This document shows, piece by piece, positions 24,413-32,396 of a stretch of 44,428 nt of DNA. The DNA is from Planctomycetota bacterium (GTDB taxonomy: Bacteria > Planctomycetota > Phycisphaerae > SM23-33). The stretch lies in NCBI GenBank assembly GCA_024275995.1, contig JAJRYB010000034.1, positions 1 to 44,428 of the forward strand, read 5' to 3'. Each line of letters starts with the position of its first letter. The stretch's first letter is position 1. Position numbers and translations under genes: made by a program. A model generated the notes under the pieces. The model was not told where the DNA came from, did no database searches, and saw nothing but the letters and a program-made list of their open reading frames with translations.

Positions 24413-25252
24413 ATGCATAAATTCGTAATTTCCGCGCTGTGCGTGCTTCTCGCAGGCGCATCTTCGGCCGCTTTCGCCGCACCCCTGAGCGTTCGAATCG
24501 ACGATCACGATTTCAGCTTCGACGTGCCGTACTACCAGCCAAGTAACTGGGGTGCGATGTATGATTTCGCCGGTACCGGCGCCGATACGCTGTCCATCGC
24601 ATCCTCCAATCCGAACCATTACGTCGAGGGTTATTCCTACACAGGGAAGCTTCCGACCGTATCGGCGGTTCCTTACGGTGCTCCCCCGGCGCCGTATGCG
24701 TTCCCCTACCCGGTCGCGAATTCCACAACTTTCGGCGGCGACCTTCAGCTTAATATGCAGTTCGACGTTAACGACGGGCCCTACGTCGACGCCGGAACGG
24801 GCGACGTATTTGACATCAGCCTGGTCGGCAATGTCGGTTCGCTGAAGATAACGGGACAGATTTATGCCCCCGGTTTCACGCCGCTGTATCCAGCTGCGCC
24901 CTCGACGGACATCGTGCTGCTGGAAATCGACTTCAATGCAGTCACGCTCCTCTCACGTATCGGTGAAGACAGGATTTTCCTGATCGAGGGAAAAGGCGTG
25001 CTGAAGACCCTGCTGGGCCACGACGTCTCGCAGGAACCGGGACTGCCCGAAGTCGGCGTCACGTTCTTCAAGTTCTTCGCGGAGAACCCGCAGGTGCCGA
25101 TCTTCACCGATCCGAACTACCAGCCGAGTGATGATGTTCAAGGACAGATCCTCGGCCGTATTTCCGGCGAGGCCGGCGCCATCCCCGAACCGGTCAGCCT
25201 GACGCTTCTGGGACTGGGTAGCTTGGCGCTGCTTCGCAGGCGCCGCCGCTAG
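24413..25252 (+). CDS. PEP-CTERM sorting-domain secreted protein (second)
   Basis: 279 residues from ATG 24413, with GGAGG at 24401-24405. N-terminal signal peptide (MHKFVISALCVLLAGASSAAFA). C-terminal sorting tail at 256-279: PEP (258-260), a hydrophobic helix LTLLGLGSLALL and five arginines. The mature region is rich in Asp, Gly and Pro with alternating hydrophobic residues, as expected for beta-structure; no family is recognised. The same frame also has ATG 24332 with its own GGAGG, which would put 27 residues ahead of the signal peptide. Strong promoter upstream and terminator downstream make it monocistronic. Confidence 0.9.
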   Translation: MHKFVISALCVLLAGASSAAFAAPLSVRIDDHDFSFDVPYYQPSNWGAMYDFAGTGADTLSIASSNPNHYVEGYSYTGKLPTVSAVPYGAPPAPYAFPYPVANSTTFGGDLQLNMQFDVNDGPYVDAGTGDVFDISLVGNVGSLKITGQIYAPGFTPLYPAAPSTDIVLLEIDFNAVTLLSRIGEDRIFLIEGKGVLKTLLGHDVSQEPGLPEVGVTFFKFFAENPQVPIFTDPNYQPSDDVQGQILGRISGEAGAIPEPVSLTLLGLGSLALLRRRRR

Positions 25253-25280
25253 GCACAGAGAAACCATCAACGTTAATTGC

Positions 25281-25311
25281 GGGCGGGCCTGATCGACGGC
25301 TCGCCCGTTTT
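25281..25311 (+). terminator. Rho-independent terminator after the second PEP-CTERM gene
   Basis: Stem GGGCGGGCC (25281-25289) / GGCTCGCCC (25298-25306), with one G-T pair and an 8-base loop, followed by GTTTT. Confidence 0.8.
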
Positions 25312-25389
25312 GCTGCGCACCGGGAGTCGCCACGACAAATTCATGTTTGCGTGCTTGCCTCGGCGTCGGGGTGACGATACATTTCGCTT

Positions 25390-26196
25390 ATGCGACAGGC
25401 GAGATCTCTCATCGTTTTCGGCGTTTTCTGCACGGTGCTGCTGGCGGCGCCTCCGGAAGGTCTCTGCCAAGAGAACTCGTCATCGCCCATCAACCTGCCT
25501 CGAATCGGCGATCGTGACTTCATCCTCGACAAGGCCAACCTGATTTCGCCCGAGGACGAGAAGAAGATCCGCGCCGCCTGCGATAAACTCCTCACCGAAA
25601 AAGCCACGCCGATCATCGTGGTCACGATCAACTCGATGGCGGAACACGGCGGCCGGTCGATGCCGATCGAAACGTTCGCGCGGATACTGTTCGATACATG
25701 GGGAATCGGGCATCGCGAACTGAACGGGAAAGCCTGGAACACCGGTATTCTTCTGCTGGTGTCGCGAAATGATCGCAAGGCGCGTATCGAATTGGGCGCA
25801 GGGTGGAACCGCGATAAAGATAAAATGTGCAAGCGGATCATGGATGACCTCATAATCCCCGAGTTCAAGCAGGACAAGTACTCAGCCGGCATCGTTGCGG
25901 GCGTCGAGGCGCTGGACAAAATGGCGAGAGGTCTGAAGCTGCCGACCAGGCCGCGACCGTGGTGGCACTACGGACTTATCGTCGGATTTATCGGGATGGC
26001 GATCTTCACGATGGTCTCGCTGGCGCGTCGCGGATCGAGTGGATGGGCGTGGCTGTTCTGGGCGGCGATTTTCGCCCTCGCCGGATACCTGCTCTATTCG
26101 ATGCTGACCTCGTCGGGAGGTCGGGGCGGCGGGTTCGGCGGTGGATCGTTCGGCGGCGGGTTCAGCGGCGGCGGAGGAGCATCGGGTTCATGGTAG
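25390..26196 (+). CDS. TPM-domain (YgcG-type) membrane protein with Gly-rich tail
   Basis: 268 residues. Signal peptide (about 1-26), TPM domain (about 40-165: DFILDKANLISPEDEKKI, IIVVTINSMAE, NTGILLLVSRNDRKARIELG), two transmembrane helices (about 198-216 and 222-240), and a C-terminal Gly/Ser-rich tail (GGRGGGFGGGSFGGGFSGGG). This is the classic YgcG layout. TPM proteins are often linked to membrane or photosystem maintenance; the biochemical activity in bacteria is uncertain. Followed 13 bases later by a second TPM-like gene. A -10-like GATACA (25376-25381) ends 8 bases before the start codon, with no ribosome site. Confidence 0.88.
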   Translation: MRQARSLIVFGVFCTVLLAAPPEGLCQENSSSPINLPRIGDRDFILDKANLISPEDEKKIRAACDKLLTEKATPIIVVTINSMAEHGGRSMPIETFARILFDTWGIGHRELNGKAWNTGILLLVSRNDRKARIELGAGWNRDKDKMCKRIMDDLIIPEFKQDKYSAGIVAGVEALDKMARGLKLPTRPRPWWHYGLIVGFIGMAIFTMVSLARRGSSGWAWLFWAAIFALAGYLLYSMLTSSGGRGGGFGGGSFGGGFSGGGGASGSW

Positions 26197-26209
26197 GAAC
26201 AGTCGAGAC

Positions 26210-26899
26210 ATGAAACAGGCATCGCGACAGTTCACCGAGGACGATCTTAAAAGGATCAACGACGCCGTAGCCGACGCCGAGTCGCGCACGTCTGCGGAAA
26301 TTGTTCCCGTCGTTGCGACGGCGTCCGGGAGATATGATCGCGCGGAGGATATCGTGGGCCTTTGGCTGGGACTGCTCGCCATGCTCGTCGCGTGGATATT
26401 GCTGCCGAAAGGGGGACATGAAACCGGAAACTTCTCCGACGCCGGGTCGATCCACCCACTGGTCAAACCGATTGTCCTTGTCGCAGCCATGCTGGCGGGT
26501 TTCGTTTCCGGCGCTATCGTCGCATCGCGCACCGGCTGGCTCAGAAGGCTTTTTACGCCCCGGCGCGAAATGTCCGACGAGACCCTTAAACGGGCACGCC
26601 AGATATTTTTCGACAGCAGGGTGCACCACACCTCCGGCGCGACCGGCCTGCTTGTATACGTTTCGCTCTACGAACGCATGGCCGCAGTGCTCGCAGACGG
26701 CGCCATCCTGGACAAACTCGGGCAACCCGCACTGGACGAATTGTGCGGACAACTCCTACGCGACCTGTCCGGCGGCGATATCACGTCCGCAATCTGTTCC
26801 ACGATCACCGCGGCCGGCGAAAAACTCGCGCCCCTCCTGCCCCGTGCCGAGGACGACGTAAACGAGCTTCCCAACGGGCTTGTGACGCTGGAGGAGTAA
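26210..26899 (+). CDS. TPM-domain membrane protein (second)
   Basis: 229 residues. The start resembles a TPM N-terminus (TEDDLKRINDAVADAESRTSAEIVPVVA). Two hydrophobic segments follow (about 52-66 and 88-108), then a helical second half with ARQIFFDSRVHHTSGATGLLVYVSLYERMAAVLADGAI, which matches the C-terminal part of TPM proteins of the kind encoded next to YgcG/LemA. ATG 26210 has AGGAA at 26195-26199; the open frame upstream is only the overlap with the previous gene. The usual third partner, LemA, is not beside the pair. Confidence 0.83.
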   Translation: MKQASRQFTEDDLKRINDAVADAESRTSAEIVPVVATASGRYDRAEDIVGLWLGLLAMLVAWILLPKGGHETGNFSDAGSIHPLVKPIVLVAAMLAGFVSGAIVASRTGWLRRLFTPRREMSDETLKRARQIFFDSRVHHTSGATGLLVYVSLYERMAAVLADGAILDKLGQPALDELCGQLLRDLSGGDITSAICSTITAAGEKLAPLLPRAEDDVNELPNGLVTLEE

Positions 26900-27317
26900 C
26901 GCGCCGTCACCTCAGGGAATCCGAGGTTGTCATACTTCCGGTGTTTCTGCGCGCCTATAATGAAACATCGGTATCGCCAGGTGCCGGCGCAGCCCGCGAC
27001 CTGCGGTACAACCACATCTCTCTACTGCAAGGTCGGGCCAGGGATCTCTATGACATCGAGCGACTGGTGAACGTCCTGTCGGAATACCGACCCTGATTCT
27101 CATTAACGCAACAGCCCACGGAAAGCCTTCCGTGGGCTGTGATAATGCAGGTACTCACTTCGCCGGCCGTAACATCGCCGACTATCGACCTTTGAATCGT
27201 CAAAGTAACCCGCCATTGGCGGGTTACAGCGGAAAAACGAGGTGATACCGCCGCTGGCTGTTACATTCGCCATTCAATGTTCAATAAATCCTTACGTCAT
27301 CTTAAATTTTCGGTGCC
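26900..27317. other. Intergenic region with two strong hairpins
   Basis: No gene is supported. Bases 27111-27140 form an 11-bp perfect stem ACAGCCCACGG / CCGTGGGCTGT (loop region AAAGCCTT) without a T-run; it may end the TPM transcript. Bases 27205-27227 form GTAACCCGCC-ATT-GGCGGGTTAC, a 10-bp perfect palindrome of REP type. The rest is featureless. Confidence 0.7.
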
Positions 27318-28253
27318 CTAGTCGGCGGACTTGAGGTTGGCGGGTTTCTCTGCATCCGAATCGATGCCCAGCTTCTCGAACATGCCTTTCTCGCCGGCCT
27401 TGGCTTTCTCGACCTCCGCCTTGTAATCGAACAGCGGTTTGAGATTCCCGATAACGCCGGCCTGGAGCGTTTTGCTGCCGAACATCATCTCGCTCATCTT
27501 ATCGTTCCCGAATCCGCCCTTGTTGGGATTTTTCCCTGCCTTGACCACGAGGGCAAGGGCCTTATCGTCGGACATCAGCTTATCCATCACACCGAGCATC
27601 TTCTGCCCGGTAAAGGACATCTTAACCGCGCCGTCCCCGATCTTTTCGAAACCGCTGACCTTGTCGAGTTTGCCCGGCAGATGGTACGTCTGCTCGATTT
27701 TCATTTTGGCGAGCACTGCCTGCATCATCGGCTTCATCTGCTGATATTGCATCTTGGCCTGCTGGACCTTCTCGGCGACTTCCTCGTCGCTCAGCTTCGG
27801 TTTCTCCCCGGCCTGTTGAACCTTTCCCTCGTCTTTCATAATTATTTCGAGCGTCATGCCACCCTGGTCATTTTTCGCCCATTTGAGCTTGGTGTTCTGG
27901 GTCTTCACCTTGAATTTAGCCAGGTCACTGAAATACGCCGTACCCTTGACTTTTATACGTCCATCTTCCAGCACTTCGTAGGACACGTCGGACCATGCGT
28001 CTACGCCTTTGCTGTTCTTTATCAATTCGCGGACACTACTCTTTGCCTGTTCCGTCGTGTCCGGCGGCTTGGCGTCGGAGTTCGTTTTAGCTCCCATCAT
28101 GCCGCTTAACGCTTCCATCGACGGGGCTATCGACTCAATGGCGACCTTGCCCGACCCGTCGGGGTTGAGAGTGGTCACCAGCTTCAATTCGAAACAACCC
28201 GCCGTCGCCGCTACCATTGCAAACATCGTTATCATCGCAATTTTCATCTTCAT
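27318..28253 (-). CDS. Lipoprotein of unknown function
   Basis: 311 residues. MKMKIAMITMFAMVAATAGC is a lipoprotein signal with Cys at 20. The mature part is Lys-rich: a beta-like start (ELKLVTTLNPDGSGKVAIES), a middle with predicted strands (GRIKVKGTAYFSDLAKFKVK) and a helical Met/Gln/Lys-rich region (VQQAKMQYQQMKPMMQAVLAKMKIEQ). The opening resembles lipoproteins that carry an 'NPDGSG' beta-hairpin, but I cannot name a family. GGGAG lies 7 bases before ATG 28253. Monocistronic, immediately downstream of tRNA-Val on the same strand. Confidence 0.8.
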   Translation of the reverse strand: MKMKIAMITMFAMVAATAGCFELKLVTTLNPDGSGKVAIESIAPSMEALSGMMGAKTNSDAKPPDTTEQAKSSVRELIKNSKGVDAWSDVSYEVLEDGRIKVKGTAYFSDLAKFKVKTQNTKLKWAKNDQGGMTLEIIMKDEGKVQQAGEKPKLSDEEVAEKVQQAKMQYQQMKPMMQAVLAKMKIEQTYHLPGKLDKVSGFEKIGDGAVKMSFTGQKMLGVMDKLMSDDKALALVVKAGKNPNKGGFGNDKMSEMMFGSKTLQAGVIGNLKPLFDYKAEVEKAKAGEKGMFEKLGIDSDAEKPANLKSAD

Positions 28254-28324
28254 GATTTGTCTCCCTGTTAAAGAAAGATAGTATTCATATCGATTCCGCA
28301 CAGTCCCCCAAGGACGAAGTTAAA

Positions 28325-28398
28325 TGGGCCGTACTGGACTCGAACCAGTGACCTCGCGGGTGTGATCCGCGCGCTCTAGCCAACTGAGCTAACGGCCC
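28325..28398 (-). tRNA. tRNA-Val(CAC)
   Basis: The reverse complement gives acceptor GGGCCGT / ACGGCCC with discriminator A, D arm GCTC...GAGC, anticodon arm CGCGG-ATCACAC-CCGCG (anticodon CAC) and T arm with GGTTCGAGTCC. CCA is not encoded. Confidence 0.92.
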
Positions 28399-28456
28399 GA
28401 ACGCGAAGCATTATACAACGGCCCACCGACTTTGCAAGACACCTTGTGTGCGACGT

Positions 28457-29608
28457 TCAGGTCTGTCCGGCGTCATCTTGAGAAGCTCGAAGTGACCTTC
28501 GACGAAGCTCTTCCAGCGTCGTGGCGAAGTCTTCCGGCCAGGGGGCTTCGAGCTTCATTTCCTCTCCAGTGCGTGGATGATGGAACTCGATCGTGTGGGC
28601 GTGCAGCGCCTGCCGCGTGATAAGCGGGCCTTCTGCGCGATCTGCGCGTCCGTCGAGCTGGCTGCGGTAGATCGGGCCGCCGCCATACATGCGATCGCCC
28701 ACGATCGGGTGTCCAAGGTAGCTCATGTGCACGCGGAGCTGGTGCGTGCGTCCGGTTTTCGGGTACAGTTCCACGAACGTGAACTTCGCCTTGCCTGCGC
28801 CCACCTTTCCAAAACGCTCCAGCACCTTGTATCGCGTGACGGCATTCTTCGTGGTGGCAGGGTAAGGCCGACCCGTATTGCGATGCACGGCGTGCTTCTC
28901 GCGGAACTTCGGGTGCCGCCCGATGGGCATGTCGATCACGTCCTCGTCCAGCGATACTTTACCGTGCACAATGGCGCTGTAGGTCTTGTGAATCTTGCGA
29001 AGCTCGAACTGACGCCCCAGACGCCACAGTGCAAGTTCCGTCTTGGCGACGAGTATCACGCCGGTTGTGTCCCGGTCCAGGCGATGAACGATACCCGGCC
29101 GGAATACTTCCCCGCTGGTGGGCAATTGTCGGATATCGCGCCAGTTCTTCCTGAAGTAATACGCCAGACCGTTCACGAGCGTGCCCGTCCAGTTACCCCG
29201 CGCGGGATGAATAATCAGGTCGGCCTGCTTGTTGATGGCGATGATGTCATCGTCCTCGTAAACCACGTCGAGTGGGATCGGTTCGGGCGGGATCTCCCTC
29301 GGTTTGACCAGTGGCAGCATCATGTCGATCACATCGCCCGCGCGTATCGAGTAACTGGGCTTGACGACGTCGTCGTTGACGGTCACCGAACCTTCGCGAA
29401 TGTATCGCTGGAGCGCGGCGCGGGAAACGTCCCTTCCAAGCCGCCCGGAGAGGTACTTGTCCAGTCGCCTGGAGCGTCGGACGCGCCGGATCCGGATGCG
29501 CACGTGGCGCAGGCCGTCTTCCTCGGCCTCGATCGGCGTCTCGATAGCTTCGAGATCGTCCTGGCCGTCCGGCAGGTCGTCGAGATGGTCGTTATCGAAA
29601 TCGGGCAT
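28457..29608 (-). CDS. RluD-family 23S rRNA/tRNA pseudouridine synthase
   Basis: 383 residues. An acidic N-terminal extension (1-35) precedes an S4 RNA-binding domain (about 45-105, RRLDKYLSGRLGRDVSRAALQRYIREGSVTVN). The catalytic motif HRLDRDTTG lies at 175-183, with D178 the expected nucleophile. Later conserved blocks include KTYSAIVHG and PKTGRTHQLRVHM. This is the RluA/RluD family, which isomerises uridines in rRNA or tRNA; the target site cannot be read from sequence. Preceded on the minus strand by a terminator that separates it from the corrinoid gene. Confidence 0.93.
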   Translation of the reverse strand: MPDFDNDHLDDLPDGQDDLEAIETPIEAEEDGLRHVRIRIRRVRRSRRLDKYLSGRLGRDVSRAALQRYIREGSVTVNDDVVKPSYSIRAGDVIDMMLPLVKPREIPPEPIPLDVVYEDDDIIAINKQADLIIHPARGNWTGTLVNGLAYYFRKNWRDIRQLPTSGEVFRPGIVHRLDRDTTGVILVAKTELALWRLGRQFELRKIHKTYSAIVHGKVSLDEDVIDMPIGRHPKFREKHAVHRNTGRPYPATTKNAVTRYKVLERFGKVGAGKAKFTFVELYPKTGRTHQLRVHMSYLGHPIVGDRMYGGGPIYRSQLDGRADRAEGPLITRQALHAHTIEFHHPRTGEEMKLEAPWPEDFATTLEELRRRSLRASQDDAGQT

Positions 29609-29620
29609 TCGAGTGTAGAC

Positions 29621-29653
29621 AAAAAAAACAGGCGGCGGCCTGGAAGGACCGCC
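29621..29653 (-). terminator. Rho-independent terminator after the corrinoid gene
   Basis: On the minus strand GGCGG-TCC...GG-CCGCC (29634-29653, one bulge) leads into GCCTG and eight T (29628-29621). Confidence 0.7.
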
Positions 29654-29689
29654 ACCCGATCGACTCGCAATATCCGGCAGGTCGGCGTC

Positions 29690-30322
29690 TCAGGCAATGC
29701 CGATCAGTTCCCTGGCGACATCCACGGCGCTGGCGGCGTCCGCGGCGTAACCGTCGGCGCCGATTTCATCGGCATATCCCTGCGTTACGGGGGCGCCGCC
29801 GATAACCGTTTTGACCTCGACGCCGGCGTTCCGGAGCGCCTCGACGACGTCCTTCATCTGTGGCATCGTCGTGGTCAGTAGGGCGCTCATCGCGCATACT
29901 TTCGCGCCGGTTTCCTTGCAGGCATCGACAAACTTCTCCGCCGCTGCATCCGTGCCGATGTCCACCACCTCCAGACCGCCACCGGTGAGCATCATTCCGA
30001 CGAGGTTCTTTCCGATATCGTGCAGGTCGCCCTTGACCGTGCCGAGCACAACCGTTCCCGCCGGTTCTATGCCCGCTTCGACAAGTTTCGGCTGAAGGAC
30101 GTCCATCCCGCCATGCATCGCACGTGCGGCAATCAGCACTTCCGGAACGTATACCTCGTTGGCCTTGAAACGCCTGCCGATGACGTTCATCCCGGCGATC
30201 AGCCCGTTCTCGAGAACTTCCTTGGGAGGGAGTCCCTCATTCAAAGCCTGCTCCGTAAGCTCCACGACCTTGTTGCGATCGCCCTTGATCAGGGCTTCCG
30301 CCAATGCTTCCAAATCCGCCAT
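29690..30322 (-). CDS. Corrinoid (cobalamin-binding) methyl-carrier protein
   Basis: 210 residues. An N-terminal helical cap (about 1-88, EVYVPEVLIAARAM) is followed by a B12-binding Rossmann domain with D99-x-H101-xx-G104 in KGDLHDIGKNLVG; H101 would be the lower axial cobalt ligand. The closing GGAPVTQGYADEIGADGYAADA is typical. It belongs to the MtaC/MtbC/MttC group of small corrinoid proteins that accept a methyl group from a substrate-specific methyltransferase and pass it on. No MtaB/MttB-type methyltransferase, MtaA or reactivase is adjacent, so substrate and partner are unknown. AGGAG precedes ATG 30322. Has its own terminator. Confidence 0.93.
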   Translation of the reverse strand: MADLEALAEALIKGDRNKVVELTEQALNEGLPPKEVLENGLIAGMNVIGRRFKANEVYVPEVLIAARAMHGGMDVLQPKLVEAGIEPAGTVVLGTVKGDLHDIGKNLVGMMLTGGGLEVVDIGTDAAAEKFVDACKETGAKVCAMSALLTTTMPQMKDVVEALRNAGVEVKTVIGGAPVTQGYADEIGADGYAADAASAVDVARELIGIA

Positions 30323-30520
30323 GCCGATATTCTCCTAACGCTCAGAAATTTCATAGCATCTTCAAGGAAATACACAGAGATCCGTCCCGGTAACGAACCG
30401 TCTCATCCCATCTGATACAACTGAACCGCGTCGAATTATCCCACAAATACTCCGTCTGTAAACGGTGTTTTGAAGAAAACCATTCTTTTTTCGCGAATGG
30501 TCCGGATCGATGTGCGGGAA

Positions 30521-31225
30521 TTATTTTCCAGCCGGGAGGCTTGTGGATGCCGTCGCTGGTTGACTCGCCGGCTGGGTCTCCACCACCGGAGCGGTCGTCG
30601 CCATCGGTATCGGTTCGAGTATCTCCTCCAGACGGTCCAGAGACCCCTGCGCTTCTGCCATGACGGGCTGGGCCAGCAACTGCTGCGTCGCGACGATCTT
30701 CCGATAGTACGACCTGGCGGTCTCGATGTCCGGGGGCGTCTGGCTTTCGGCAAGCTTGGCCAGGCCGAACCTGCTCTTTGCGACGGCGAGCGTCTGGTCG
30801 GGAAACTGCGAAAGCACCCTCTCATAGTACGTCTTGGCCTGCGTGTGGAATGCAGCCCGCTCGGAATCGCTGCGCGGCCCGCCCGCGCGGAGTTTCGTGG
30901 CGTAAATATCGCCTATGCGAACGCTCGCCAGGGCGGCTATCCGCTCATCGTCCGTTTGCTCGGCGAGCGTCTGGAACCCTTCCAGCACCTTGTCCGTTCC
31001 ACCCTGGTTGCGGTACTCGATTGTCCACCTGTCGTAATTGGCCTGCAGCGTCTCGGCGACGCGCACGCCGCGACCGCGAACGTAGATGATCAGGAATACG
31101 ACCAGCGCCGCGACCAATATTCCCCACGCGATCAGGGAACCCCGCTTCTTGAAAAACTCTACGATTTTACCAAGTTCGGCGTCCAGGACGTTGTGCTGGA
31201 GTTCGTGACGGCGTTTCGCTTTCAT
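30521..31225 (-). CDS. Membrane-anchored TPR protein (YfgM-like)
   Basis: 234 residues. A basic N-terminus and one transmembrane helix (about 33-50, LIAWGILVAALVVFLIIYV) place the rest outside the cytoplasm. The external part is helical with tetratricopeptide-like repeats (VLEGFQTLAEQTDDERIAALASVRIGDIYATKL; AKTYYERVLSQFPDQTLAVAKSRFGLAKLAES), like YfgM and related chaperone-like proteins of the outer-membrane assembly network. A Thr/Pro/Ser-rich low-complexity tail (about 205-234) follows. It begins 10 bases after the upstream lipoprotein gene on the same strand, so the two form an operon. Confidence 0.78.
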   Translation of the reverse strand: MKAKRRHELQHNVLDAELGKIVEFFKKRGSLIAWGILVAALVVFLIIYVRGRGVRVAETLQANYDRWTIEYRNQGGTDKVLEGFQTLAEQTDDERIAALASVRIGDIYATKLRAGGPRSDSERAAFHTQAKTYYERVLSQFPDQTLAVAKSRFGLAKLAESQTPPDIETARSYYRKIVATQQLLAQPVMAEAQGSLDRLEEILEPIPMATTAPVVETQPASQPATASTSLPAGK

Positions 31226-31234
31226 CTGTGTCTG

Positions 31235-31720
31235 CTATTCTTTCCTCTGCGCGCTGGCGGTCTGGATCTGCCCGCTCGTCCACAACTGGACTTTCACGTC
31301 GGTGCGGTGGAATAGTCCGCCCTTGGTGATCACCACGCGGCAGCGCTCCGTTTCCTTCTCGAAGTCCAACATGACCTCGCCCTGCACGAACAGCGACGTA
31401 ACGAGCGTCCAGCGTGCTATCGGCATCTGACGCTTGTAGAACCGTGCTACGGCGAACCTGTCGTCACCACCGCGGTACACGTGGTCAACGTATCGCGCGC
31501 CGGCCGCGGCGAAGTCCCGACTCTTGCTTTCCTTCAGGCTGAAACCGATCGGAACGGGCAGGTCCGGAATCGGAGGCCTGGACTGCGCCACCAACTCGGG
31601 GATCGTCTGCACTTCCCGCGGCGCCCCGCCGCTGGCATCGACAGTCCTGCTCTGACTGCATCCGGCGGCGAGAAGCAACAAGGCAACAGCCGACACTGCA
31701 ATAATCCGTTCAACGTTCAT
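31235..31720 (-). CDS. Lipoprotein of unknown function
   Basis: 161 residues. The signal MNVERIIAVSAVALLLLAAGC has lipobox LAAGC with Cys at 21. The mature domain (about 45-150) starts PDLPVPIGFSLKESKSRDF and has an RxVDHVYRG...RFYKRQMP...WTLV...GEVMLDFEKETERCRVVI pattern of alternating strands. I recall similar small lipoproteins in planctomycete genomes but cannot name a family. GGGAGG precedes ATG 31720. First gene of a two-gene operon with the TPR membrane protein. Confidence 0.8.
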   Translation of the reverse strand: MNVERIIAVSAVALLLLAAGCSQSRTVDASGGAPREVQTIPELVAQSRPPIPDLPVPIGFSLKESKSRDFAAAGARYVDHVYRGGDDRFAVARFYKRQMPIARWTLVTSLFVQGEVMLDFEKETERCRVVITKGGLFHRTDVKVQLWTSGQIQTASAQRKE

Positions 31721-32001
31721 AACGACCTCCCTGCCGTCTGGGGCGTACTTCCGACCCGCTCGCGATCAGCGACTTCGCGAGCCGGGTACGTTCGTGTATC
31801 CTGCGCAGATTGTCAAGGGCAATCCGCGTGTCGGTATTTCCGGCTTTACCTGATATCGGCCGGTGTACCCCCGAAACCACAGACAATATGAGCATTTCCC
31901 GCATGCTCTGCGGTAACGGGCGAAAGCTGTTGAGAAACGCCTGTCGGGAACGTATCCTGTCCGGACCACTTATTTGTCCCGATCGAACTCGGAGAGCCGA
32001 A

Positions 32002-32346
32002 GTGATTGTCGTCCTGAATCTATTCGATATTATCCCCGGAAGGGAAAAGGACTACGCCGAATACCTGCGACGGGTCCAGCCGATCCTCGACCGCTACGGC
32101 GCCGACGTGCTGGTCTACGGGCTTACCAGAATGGTCTACATGGGCCCATGCACGCAGCAGTATTGCGGCGTAATCGCATATCCGGGACTAAAGAACCTGC
32201 GCGACCTGTCGCACGATCCGGAGTTCGAACAAATCCGGCCTTTGCGTGACAATTCAACGAAAAACTACGTGCTGACGGCGATCGAAGGATTCGAAACAAT
32301 GAACCATGCCGCGGAATACCTGGAAAACGGCGTCGGGATGCCTTGA
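32002..32346 (+). CDS. Small DUF1330-like protein
   Basis: 114 residues from the GTG at 32002, which has GGAGA 7 bases upstream; earlier ATGs in the open frame have no ribosome site and precede an unlikely sequence. The product begins [40 protein letters not shown], a ferredoxin-like alpha/beta fold as in DUF1330 and EthD-type proteins, which often act as small dimeric enzymes or chaperones. No catalytic residue can be asserted. It precedes ilvD by 50 bp on the same strand. Confidence 0.72.
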   Translation: MIVVLNLFDIIPGREKDYAEYLRRVQPILDRYGADVLVYGLTRMVYMGPCTQQYCGVIAYPGLKNLRDLSHDPEFEQIRPLRDNSTKNYVLTAIEGFETMNHAAEYLENGVGMP

Positions 32347-32396
32347 TCGAGCGGCAAGCACCAAGTGCCCAATCGGATAATTATCAGGAGTTAAAA

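Noticed and set aside
28577-29881. Plus-strand open frame (434 codons) opposite the pseudouridine synthase
   Set aside because: The minus strand carries S4 and HRLDRDTTG motifs; the plus frame is its complement.
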